Below are positions 1 through 5,626 of a stretch of DNA of 64,000 nt, piece by piece. A program made the translations under genes and the position numbers. Positions within the stretch are counted from its first letter, which is position 1. Each line of letters begins with the position of its first letter. The notes beneath the pieces are model-generated. The model searched no databases, had not been told where the DNA came from, and worked only from the letters and a program-made list of their open reading frames with translations. Source of the DNA: Glaciecola flavus (GTDB taxonomy: Bacteria; Pseudomonadota; Gammaproteobacteria; Enterobacterales; Alteromonadaceae); the NCBI RefSeq assembly GCF_042646125.1, contig NZ_JBHRSW010000029.1:1-64000 (forward strand), in the 5' to 3' direction.

Positions 1-16
1 TTGGTTTGGTTGCCAT

Positions 17-164
17 CTCAGGATAAACTCAAATTTATCTGAGGAGGAGGCTCAATGAGTATCAAGCCAATCAAACTCGCTCGCGCTGCTCGCTGGGACA
101 AATACTCATTGGCGGCTTCGCGATTATCGCCAATGAGCATTTGCCGCTTATTGGAAAGTTATGT
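17..164 (+). other. attC-like site (left end uncertain)
   Basis: The site ends in the R' box GTTATGT at 158-164. It contains a clear stem with CTCATTGGCG at 105-114 pairing with CGCCAATGAG at 128-137, and a second stem further left with GATAAA and TTTATC arms inside 17-45. The R'' box of this site belongs to the previous cassette and could not be placed with confidence. The array therefore seems to extend past the left edge. Confidence 0.5.
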
Positions 165-560
165 TTCGGTTGATAATGATTGAAGTTTCAAGTGTTTGGT
201 AAAGGGTATAAAGTCTTTGTCAGCAAATAGCAGTGGGATACTTTTTTTTATGCAAAATGTTGCAATTATAACGTCAGCGGTTTTTCTTATAGTTATGCCT
301 CGCTTTCTTAACACACGATAATTTTCAGCTGCATTTATCGCTATTTCTGGTGAAAGCATACTAAACTGAGGTAATACTTGTAGGTGTTCTTTAGCTGTTG
401 CATAGTCTTTGTCAGAACGAAACCCTTGAAGTATCTCCAATAAGATTAAATCACCAATGGCCACACTATCATTACTCAAAGCTGTATCTAACAAATTAGT
501 TTCTTGTGTCTCAATACCATTAAAGTAATCAATCCAAACACTAGTGTCTACCAATATCAT
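159..560 (-). CDS. vapC: VapC-family PIN-domain toxin ribonuclease
   Basis: This 133-residue protein is a PIN-domain endoribonuclease, the toxin half of a VapBC module; such toxins cut tRNA or rRNA when freed from antitoxin. The acidic residues expected at the metal site are visible: Asp5 in VDTSVW, Glu42, Asp96 in TADVI, and Asp114/Asp116 in FADKD. Its ATG overlaps the antitoxin stop by four bases (ATGA), so the two are translationally coupled. Its stop codon TAA is formed by the R' core of the upstream attC (159-161), so the last residues depend on the cassette boundary. The gene lies opposite to the array direction and must use its own promoter. Length and motifs are complete, so it is probably functional. 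Confidence 0.88.
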   Translation of the reverse strand: MILVDTSVWIDYFNGIETQETNLLDTALSNDSVAIGDLILLEILQGFRSDKDYATAKEHLQVLPQFSMLSPEIAINAAENYRVLRKRGITIRKTADVIIATFCIKKSIPLLFADKDFIPFTKHLKLQSLSTET

Positions 561-751
561 TCACTGGTTCTCAAATCATCAAGATCGCCTTCCCAATCTA
601 ACTTTCCTCTAAGAGAGCGAATCTTAGCTTGCTTTCTTAATCTGATTAATGCTTTCAGGCCTTCTTCTACAGCTTCTTTTTTGGTTTGTAGACCAGTTGC
701 ACTGAGCGCGTCTGCCATTAATTTATCGTCGATAACAATGTTAGTTCTCAT
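557..751 (-). CDS. vapB: VapB-family antitoxin
   Basis: The 64-residue protein begins MRTNIVIDDKLM, the typical start of the ribbon-helix-helix VapB type, followed by helices reading LQTKKEAVEEGLKALI. It should neutralise the downstream VapC with its C-terminal tail and repress the pair's promoter. I chose the ATG at 751 because it places the conserved RTNIVID strand at the N-terminus; an earlier in-frame start at 790 adds 13 residues that do not fit the family. It lies immediately upstream of vapC in the same reversed cassette. Confidence 0.85.
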   Translation of the reverse strand: MRTNIVIDDKLMADALSATGLQTKKEAVEEGLKALIRLRKQAKIRSLRGKLDWEGDLDDLRTSE

Positions 752-808
752 GTTGCACCAATGTGTAAAGAGTGGTAAGTTTATACACATTATGACTCAG
801 TTTAAAAA

Positions 809-877
809 ACATAACAATAGATTGAAGACGGATAAAAATTATAGAGCAAATTTTTACCACTTAATCAGTTGTTAGCC
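809..877 (+). other. attC site closing the VapBC cassette
   Basis: R'' is ACATAAC at 809-815 and R' is GTTAGCC at 871-877, 69 bp in all. The centre folds on itself, with GGATAAAAATT pairing with AATTTTTACC. The central part is close in sequence to the first half of the site at 1744-1878. Confidence 0.82.
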
Positions 878-892
878 ATCACGGAGAGATAT

Positions 893-1420
893 ATGAAAAA
901 TGTAACCCTAATTTTATTTATTTACTTCACCTCTCTAGATGTTTTAGCGTGTTCATTTATGACAGGGGATTTATTCAAACCAAACCTTGAAAGATGGGAA
1001 CAGCACCCAGGACCTGCACAGTTAAATGAAAACCAAGAAGGAGATTATTGGGAGCCTGTACCAAGACCAGTCATTTCAGATATACAGATTTCACGAGCTT
1101 CCTACAAAGGAAATAGCTCATGCGATGATGCAGGTATTATTTCTTTTAAAGTACAGGTTCCAGAGTCATCAACATATGAGCTAACAGAATTTGGCGTCTA
1201 TTTTCATATCATTGAAGGTGATTTGCCGGACATGATTTTCCCCAATATTCCGTTAACGGGAATACTCAAAGAAGAAGGGCATTATTTCGTTTTTCCATGG
1301 CTCGACCATCGTCCAAGTATGCAAAGACCACTAAACTTGACTGTTGAGGCAAGATTCATATCAAATGGATTAGACCTTGGTAACCCATCAATATTTAAGA
1401 TCGAGCAAAGTGATGGCTAA
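893..1420 (+). CDS. Cassette-borne secreted protein of unknown function
   Basis: The 175-residue protein starts with a signal-peptide-like segment (MKNVTLILFIYFTSLDVLAC), and the cysteine at about residue 20 could be a lipobox (LDVLAC). The remainder is hydrophilic, with alternating short strands and two further regions rich in Pro and aromatic residues. I do not recognise a family. The ATG at 893 was chosen because ACGGAGAG precedes it at good spacing; an upstream in-frame TTG at 869 lies in the attC. Its stop codon lies inside the R'' box of the following attC. Confidence 0.7.
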   Translation: MKNVTLILFIYFTSLDVLACSFMTGDLFKPNLERWEQHPGPAQLNENQEGDYWEPVPRPVISDIQISRASYKGNSSCDDAGIISFKVQVPESSTYELTEFGVYFHIIEGDLPDMIFPNIPLTGILKEEGHYFVFPWLDHRPSMQRPLNLTVEARFISNGLDLGNPSIFKIEQSDG

Positions 1421-1482
1421 CAATGTGTTTGACTCGCTTCGCTGTGACGCCGCTGCGCGTCGCACGATGCCGCTCGATATTT
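1415..1482 (+). other. attC site closing the secreted-protein cassette
   Basis: R'' GGCTAAC at 1415-1421 matches R' GTTAGCC at 871-877 exactly. The interior is GC-rich with nested repeats of CGCTTCGC / GCGACG type. The closing R' reads GATATTT (1476-1482) where GTTATTT is expected, so the key GTT is mutated and the site may recombine poorly. Confidence 0.6.
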
Positions 1483-1491
1483 GGATTTTTA

Positions 1492-1749
1492 ATGCTTAAA
1501 GTAAAGCTACTAGTTGCTACAGGGGTCACGCTTATTCTGGAGGGATATTTCTACTTTGTTAGAGATTTCTTACCGGTTGGAGGCTTGGAACAGTTTACTA
1601 ATAGTTCTGATGAATACGTTTACTATAAAGTAGTAGCGGCGGATGAAGGTTTCAACATCAACGTTATATTCTACCTCGGCGGACTTGTTCTAATTGCGCT
1701 GGCATATTTTGTTAAACGGAGAATAAATGTTGATAAACGCAGCAAATAA
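1492..1749 (+). CDS. Cassette-borne small membrane protein
   Basis: The 85-residue protein has a membrane segment at about residues 3-24 and another at about 57-76, separated by a polar loop with several Tyr and Asp residues. It ends in a basic tail (KRRINVDKRSK), which would be cytoplasmic. The family is not recognised. I chose the ATG at 1492, after the attC R' box, rather than the TTG at 1423, because the earlier stretch is translated attC sequence. No good ribosome site is visible in front of it. Its TAA stop lies in the next R'' box. Confidence 0.6.
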   Translation: MLKVKLLVATGVTLILEGYFYFVRDFLPVGGLEQFTNSSDEYVYYKVVAADEGFNINVIFYLGGLVLIALAYFVKRRINVDKRSK

Positions 1750-1878
1750 CAAAAGCTTAAAGCGGATAAAAATAAAGAGCAATTTTTACCGCTTAAGCGA
1801 GTGATAATCTGGACGCGTATCTATGTTTGTTGTTGTCTTAACTTTTGAATGCGCGCCAGATATCAACAAATGTTATGT
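1744..1878 (+). other. Long composite attC region
   Basis: It runs from R'' AAATAAC (1744-1750) to R' GTTATGT (1872-1878). It holds two successive hairpins: one around 1754-1795 (AAGCTTAAAGCGG with CCGCTTAAGC), and one around 1801-1868 (GATAATCTGG with CCAGATATC). The first half resembles the attC at 809-877, so this may be a true attC followed by a gene-less mini-cassette rather than one long site. Confidence 0.6.
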
Positions 1879-1901
1879 GCCAATTTGATTAAGTGGGATT
1901 A

Positions 1902-2174
1902 ATGGACTGGAAAATCTTTATAACGGTTTTTGCTACGGTATTTTTAGCAGAACTTGGTGACAAGACTCAGCTCGCTACAATGCTATTTGCTTCTGATAAA
2001 GAGGTAAGCAAAATAACGGTTTTCTTGGCTGCAAGTGCTGCATTAATAGTGGCATCTGCTATTGGAGTATTGGCGGGTTCATTTCTCTCAGACTACATCA
2101 ATGAAAAGTATCTGCATTATATTGCTGGTGTTGGCTTCATTGGTATCGGGATTTGGACTTTGTATAGTGCGTAA
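1902..2174 (+). CDS. Single-domain GDT1/TMEM165 (UPF0016) family membrane protein
   Basis: The 90-residue protein carries the family signature ELGDKTQLATM at about residues 17-27 in the first membrane helix, followed by two more hydrophobic segments. Members move divalent cations, chiefly Mn2+ (bacterial MneA/Mnx-type exporters) or Ca2+. Full-length members contain two such repeats in about 190-200 residues; this one has only one, so it would have to dimerise or pair with a second half elsewhere. The ATG at 1902 is preceded by GTGGGATT; the GTG at 1893 is an alternative. It is the only gene in its cassette. Confidence 0.8.
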   Translation: MDWKIFITVFATVFLAELGDKTQLATMLFASDKEVSKITVFLAASAALIVASAIGVLAGSFLSDYINEKYLHYIAGVGFIGIGIWTLYSA

Positions 2175-2178
2175 AAAG

Positions 2179-2279
2179 CACAAACAAGATGCTCAAGCGG
2201 ATTAATTTGAGCTGTCACAATTTTATGCTGGCGCAACAATTGGCCATCTCAAATTAATGCGCTTAGCAAAGCGTTATGT
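2179..2279 (+). other. attC site closing the GDT1-like cassette
   Basis: R'' is an altered CACAAAC at 2179-2185 (expected ACATAAC) and R' is GTTATGT at 2273-2279. The outer stem pairs GCGGATTAATTTGAG with CTCAAATTAATGCGC. The length of about 101 bp is within the usual attC range. Confidence 0.75.
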
Positions 2280-2576
2280 GCTCTCTAGCTTAGATTTAAC
2301 ATCCATTCGTTTATGTAGAATCCGAACTATTTCAATCTCAGTTTCTGAAATTAGCCGGTAAAAAACGATGTGACTTATGCAGGGAAATCTGCGATATCTC
2401 GCTTTAATAAAATCACATTGTTGACCTGTATCAGGAGTGTTCGCTAGTATACGAAACATGTCATCAAATTGCTTGATGTAAACAAGTCGTTGTTTACGCC
2501 CCCATTTTCGCTGTGTATATGCTGCAATTGATTTTAGGTCTGCCTTAGCTTTGTGAGTTAGAGAAAACTTACCCAT
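2274..2576 (-). CDS. parE: RelE/ParE-family toxin
   Basis: The 100-residue protein has the ParE fold order: an N-terminal strand (KFSLTHKAKADLKSIAAYT), two helices, and the C-terminal strands FPCISHIVFYRL and IEIVRILHKRMD. ParE toxins poison DNA gyrase, while RelE relatives cut mRNA; the ILHxRMD ending and ParD partner favour ParE. The ATG overlaps the antitoxin stop (TAATG). As with the VapC gene, the stop codon is supplied by the attC R' core at 2274-2276. Confidence 0.88.
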   Translation of the reverse strand: MGKFSLTHKAKADLKSIAAYTQRKWGRKQRLVYIKQFDDMFRILANTPDTGQQCDFIKARYRRFPCISHIVFYRLISETEIEIVRILHKRMDVKSKLEST

Positions 2577-2815
2577 TACCTAAGTTCATCATCTAGTTCT
2601 TGCATTAGACTTTCATAGCTATACTCGGCAGTGCCGCTATCTTCACCTTCTTTTAATAAATGTCTTAATATTGCAATTTTCTGCTCATTATCTTCAAGAA
2701 GTCTTAAACCGGCTCTCACCACCTCACTAGCAGATGAATATCTACCTTCATGTATTTGTTGTGCTATAAAGCCATCAAAGTGCTCGCCAAGAGTAATACT
2801 AGTATTTTTAGGCAT
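2576..2815 (-). CDS. parD: ParD-family antitoxin
   Basis: The 79-residue protein begins MPKNTSITLGEHFDGFI and continues with YSSASEVVRAGLRLLE, the ribbon-helix-helix DNA-binding signature of ParD. The acidic C-terminal half would wrap the toxin. I chose the ATG at 2815 over the start at 2875 because the 20 extra residues are translated promoter and attC sequence. It is coupled to parE by a one-base stop/start overlap, and a palindrome likely to be its operator lies just upstream. Confidence 0.88.
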   Translation of the reverse strand: MPKNTSITLGEHFDGFIAQQIHEGRYSSASEVVRAGLRLLEDNEQKIAILRHLLKEGEDSGTAEYSYESLMQELDDELR

Positions 2816-2838
2816 GTGGGACTCCGTATGTACCAAAA

Positions 2839-2857
2839 TATACCTAATGATGGTATA
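2839..2857 (-). promoter_or_regulatory. Candidate ParD operator
   Basis: A perfect inverted repeat TATACC-7nt-GGTATA lies 24-42 bases upstream of the parD ATG, where the promoter should be. ParD proteins usually autorepress from such palindromes. The assignment rests on position and symmetry only. Confidence 0.5.
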
Positions 2858-2861
2858 AAGC

Positions 2862-2962
2862 ACATAACAAGTCAATTAACAGAGATTATCAGCCTATGTC
2901 ATGCCACTTGCATTCGCAACTGTCCTGCCATAATCTGCTAACTCGTTATTGAGGTGTTATGT
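2862..2962 (+). other. attC site closing the ParDE cassette
   Basis: R'' ACATAAC at 2862-2868 and R' GTTATGT at 2956-2962 are perfectly complementary. The inner arms pair GATTATCAG with CTGATAATC-like sequence (ATAATCTG at 2931-2938). The length is 101 bp, the same as the preceding site. Confidence 0.82.
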
Positions 2963-2988
2963 GCTTAATTTAAAACAGGAGGTTTTAT

Positions 2989-3222
2989 ATGAAAAAAAGA
3001 GATAGATTCGCAACTGGTATATGGAGATTCATAGTTGGCTTAATCGGCTTATCCATTGCCGCATTGATGTTCCAAACAAAAACTGAAGACATCACGTTTT
3101 TTAAGGTCGTTGCGACTGGTTGGATATTGTTTTTATTTATTGGGTACGCCTTGGGCTTCGATAAACAAATGCAGAATTTCATTCTGAGCATCGGCAAAAA
3201 AATTGAGAAGCATCAGGCTTAA
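2989..3222 (+). CDS. Cassette-borne small two-helix membrane protein
   Basis: The 77-residue protein has a basic start (MKKRDRFATG), two hydrophobic segments at about residues 10-27 and 37-57, and a polar basic C-terminus. I do not recognise a family. It has a strong ribosome site (AGGAGG at 2978-2983) before its ATG. It is the last complete cassette of the array and is followed directly by an R'' box. Confidence 0.72.
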   Translation: MKKRDRFATGIWRFIVGLIGLSIAALMFQTKTEDITFFKVVATGWILFLFIGYALGFDKQMQNFILSIGKKIEKHQA

Positions 3223-3255
3223 AAATGTGGTGCCATTTTCAAGTGTAAAGGTGGC

Positions 3256-3296
3256 ACATAACAAGATAATTGGGTTCCCTAACTCAAGAGTTATCT
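3256..3296 (+). other. Interrupted attC (R'' half only)
   Basis: R'' ACATAAC at 3256-3262 complements the R' at 2956-2962. No matching L'/R' half follows within 100 bp; instead an insertion-sequence fragment begins. GTTATCT at 3290-3296 is the only R'-like motif and would give a 41-bp site, shorter than the usual attC minimum. Confidence 0.5.
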
Positions 3297-3378
3297 AGTA
3301 TGGTGGATAACTCAAAATACAGGAGAGCTGTCTATGTTTCAAAATATCATGGGTGTTGATTTAGCGAAAAAAGTCTTT
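3288..3378 (+). mobile_element. Remnant left end of an IS110-family insertion sequence
   Basis: A ribosome site (AGGAGAG 3321-3327) precedes an ATG at 3334 reading MFQNIMGVDLAKKVF. GVDLAK is the first catalytic Asp motif of IS110-family DEDD transposases. The reading frame then runs into unrelated DNA at about 3379 and stops at 3487, so some 300 residues are missing. Inverted repeats GAGTTATC (3288-3295) and GATAACTC (3306-3313) lie in the short upstream region. A position just after an attC R'' box fits the IS1111-attC group, which inserts into attC sites; that subgroup assignment is inference. Confidence 0.6.
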
Positions 3379-3398
3379 CCCGCCGCCCAGACTCAACC

Positions 3399-4541
3399 TT
3401 ACTCGCTTTTGATGTCTGGTATTTCAGGTGCTTGTGAGCGTAAGTGTTGTGTTCTGGTCAATACATGCTCTTTCACCCCGACCATGTAATTTCGATCATC
3501 TTCGGTAAAATGCGGCTCTTGAGTGATTGTCTCGATGAACTGCTGTTGTGTTAGCGTGTTGATGACTTTATCCGCCAAATCGGTTAACAGGCGAGACAAG
3601 AGCTTTTTATTCACCCCGCAGGTTTCTGCGAAATCAGCCATCTGATATGCGTTAATGCTTTTGGGGTCAAACTCATCACCCATTGCCATAGCAAGTACAT
3701 GCTTAAACTGCGGGAACATGGCAACATTCACTAAGTCATAGGCTGGCGTGAATCGATTATTACGTTTATCAAAAAACAGCGAAACGTTTTTGCCGTGACT
3801 GTCATAGTTGCCGATCATCAAATTAAATAGCTGCCAGTTGATAAGCCATTGAAGGCTCTCAACAGGTGATGCCATCGTTTTTGCTAGTTCAAAGAGTCGT
3901 GGTAAGCTTGCGCCATCTCGAATATGCTGTACATCTCTGCCATCACCTAGGTTTCGCTCGTATTTATAGTCACGTGGCAGATTAAGTGCTCGGCAGCCAT
4001 CAATCACTTGTCTACGAAAAACTTTGGACTGTTCAGGTGTATACTTACGATCAAAACGCTCCACAATTAGCGCTGGGTATTCTTTGAATCGCGTGAATTG
4101 TACTTCTGCGGTAGGCAATCCTACGGCCTTAGACAGTTTCATACAGAAGTATTCGTTGAGTACGAGGTTGGGGCAGTTGTGTTTTTCAAACTTGAGAATA
4201 TGTGTTGAGCATAAAGCTCCATCGCCAAAACCTATCTGTCCTCGTTCATTTATGAATACGTTGAGCTTGTCTTGTACGCCCGCCACACTTAGACGTGGTT
4301 TGTCATCCCATGTTAACAAGCCAATATCTTCCTTGCAGGCAAGTCGCTTGGTTAGCTCGTCCGGTTCGATCACTCTAAATTGTGGCTCATTTGCCTCTGG
4401 TGAAATGTCTGATCCGTGTTTACTTGTCTTAAACGAAATGGCTCCTGCCAGATCATTGCCAATAGCTCGGACTTTAGAGTAAACATTCTTTTCAGAGACG
4501 CCGAGATGCTCCGCTAAGAGTTTTCGGGCTTTTCCTTCAGG
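3399..4541 (-). pseudogene. hipA: HipA-like toxin kinase, 5'-truncated
   Basis: The frame is open from 4541 to the stop at 3399. It reads PEGKARKLLAEHLGVS, then the HipA motif IGNDLAGAI, then LSVAGVQDKLNV, the kinase-core motif GNYDSHGKNVSLF and the metal-binding AYDLVN. HipA kinases phosphorylate glutamyl-tRNA synthetase or related targets and cause dormancy. A normal HipA has about 60-80 more residues before PEG; here the frame meets TAA at 4542-4544, and integrase sequence begins nearby. The only in-frame start is a GTG at 4373, which would give 324 residues lacking the N-subdomain. No antitoxin is adjacent. I judge it a decayed toxin cut by recombination. Confidence 0.75.
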
Positions 4542-4582
4542 TTAGTTATAGGCGACTTCACGAGAATGAGCGTTATCCAGTG

Positions 4583-4993
4583 TTAACGATGGAGAAAAGA
4601 GAAGAATCCATAGCAATCATCGGTTTTTTCGACTCCCTTTAGGCTATGGTTCATACATTTCTCGGCCACATCACGGCGTACACTCAACTTGGAAAGTAAG
4701 GTACGAAAAGTACGTCTAAAGTCATGTAACGTGAAGTGATGATCGCCTTCTTCCTTCAGGTTAACTAACGCCGCATCGGTCTTAGTGATGTTTGCATATA
4801 ACTTAAAGGTTTGCCGCTTAAGATCGACTTGATCCCACTTAGCTGAAAGCAGTTCCATCTTTCGATTGCCTAATAGCAGTAATAGGGCCAATGCTATATA
4901 GGTACTGCGCGGGATTTTACTGGGGTGCTCGCGAAATACGGTAAATGCTGAGTAGTCTTCAAAAAAGCACGTAAATTGCCATTTTAAGGCCAA
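4583..4993 (-). pseudogene. Phage-type tyrosine recombinase fragment
   Basis: The frame encodes part of the catalytic domain of a P4/prophage-type integrase. It has the first catalytic Arg region (LLLLLGNRKMELLSAKWDQVD) and the second box HDFRRTF, then MNHSLKGV. The expected nucleophile tyrosine motif (like VYNRH/YDR) is altered to KTDDCYGFFSFLHR and then stops, and the whole N-terminal half is absent. It is therefore a fragment. It lies back to back with the truncated hipA, suggesting an integration or deletion event joined the two. Confidence 0.75.
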
Positions 4994-5262
4994 AAAATAC
5001 TAGAAAACTTGTTATTCGATATTCAGGATCTGTTCATTGAGTAGCGGCCTAGCCTCTAGCAAACTCAACAACTTACCGAAAAGAAACCGTTCAAAAATGC
5101 CTGTTTGCCCACCAAACTGCCCACCACTTGCCTATCGCTTTTTACTAAATTTTAGTGGTTAGCAATGGAAAAACAGTGTCGTTTTTACACTGCTGCTAGG
5201 GTTGAAAAATAGCAGTTTTGAAGGGCTTTATCGAGTAATTTTTTCAACACTTTATTTAAAAA

Positions 5263-5280
5263 TGGATACAATAATATCCA
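5263..5280 (+). promoter_or_regulatory. HipB operator 1 (candidate)
   Basis: The palindrome TGGATACAATAATATCCA has TGGATA/TATCCA arms. TATCC-N8-GGATA spacing is the form recognised by E. coli HipB; here the arms are in the inverse order but the half-site is the same. A second copy lies 22 bases downstream. Confidence 0.65.
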
Positions 5281-5302
5281 CTTTTTGTTTTATTTCGCTA
5301 TA

Positions 5303-5322
5303 ATGGATATTACTGTATCCAT
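5303..5322 (+). promoter_or_regulatory. HipB operator 2 over the -10 box (candidate)
   Basis: ATGGATATTACTGTATCCAT is a palindrome with the same half-sites as the first operator. A TATAAT -10 hexamer at 5299-5304 touches its left edge, so bound HipB would block RNA polymerase. It ends 13 bases before the hipB ATG. Confidence 0.65.
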
Positions 5323-5335
5323 TTGATCTTTGCGG

Positions 5336-5626
5336 ATGAATTTTACCTTACTTGATGATACCGATGTAAGCCAAGCCTATGCGGCTTATTTACGTGAGTT
5401 ACGGAAGCAGGCAAAGCTGTCACGAGTGGCGCTCGCTGAGCGAAGCTGTGTACCTGCGGCTACCATTAAGAAATTTGAGTTAACTGGGCAAATTTCATTT
5501 CGCCAATTGCTGTTGCTATGGCAGACCCTTGATTCGCTAGATAGGCTTTATCAGCTCACGCAACCTAGCAAAGAACGCGCTGCTATACCTACGAGTATTG
5601 ATGAGGTGCTAAAAGATGAGTTTTAA
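5336..5626 (+). CDS. hipB: HipB-like antitoxin, XRE-family regulator
   Basis: The 96-residue protein contains one helix-turn-helix (LRKQAKLSRVALAERSCVPAATIKKFE, about residues 20-48) of the Cro/CI (XRE) type. It would bind the two upstream palindromes and inactivate the HipA encoded next. I chose the ATG at 5336; the TTG at 5330 would add two residues. Its 3' end overlaps hipA by 11 bases, so translation is coupled. Confidence 0.85.
   Translation: MNFTLLDDTDVSQAYAAYLRELRKQAKLSRVALAERSCVPAATIKKFELTGQISFRQLLLLWQTLDSLDRLYQLTQPSKERAAIPTSIDEVLKDEF

Larger units (their letters stand above)
1..3296 (+). mobile_element. Integron gene-cassette array (integrase not in window)
   Basis: Six consecutive small units, each one gene or one toxin-antitoxin pair, are separated by 70-135 bp imperfect palindromes. 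The 7-base R'' box at the end of a unit is the reverse complement of the R' box at its start: GTTATGT 158-164 with ACATAAC 809-815; GTTAGCC 871-877 with GGCTAAC 1415-1421; GATATTT 1476-1482 with AAATAAC 1744-1750 (one mismatch); GTTATGT 1872-1878 with CACAAAC about 2179-2185 (imperfect); GTTATGT 2273-2279 with ACATAAC 2862-2868; GTTATGT 2956-2962 with ACATAAC 3256-3262. This is the signature of cassettes excised and inserted as circles by IntI. Four units carry genes on the plus strand and the two toxin-antitoxin units are reversed, a known arrangement in chromosomal integrons. No integrase is visible, so the array probably continues to the left. Confidence 0.88.
4994..5335. other. Intergenic region upstream of hipBA
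   Basis: No gene is visible in 342 bases. The right end carries the hipBA promoter and operators described separately. The left part is AT-rich and has a CCCACCA direct repeat (about 5107-5113 and 5120-5126). It may be an old integration junction, but I see no duplicated attachment core. Confidence 0.5.

Noticed and set aside
504..875. 123-codon rightward frame over the VapBC cassette
   Set aside because: It is the antisense shadow of vapB and ends inside the attC; the VapBC reading is far better supported.
3288..3398. A bridge RNA (seekRNA) for the IS110-family remnant
   Set aside because: The non-coding end is only about 45 bases before the ATG and the other end of the element is missing, so no guide loop can be identified.
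5107..5126. CCCACCA direct repeat as an integrase attachment core
   Set aside because: Only two short copies are present, both on the same side of hipBA, so they do not bound an element.
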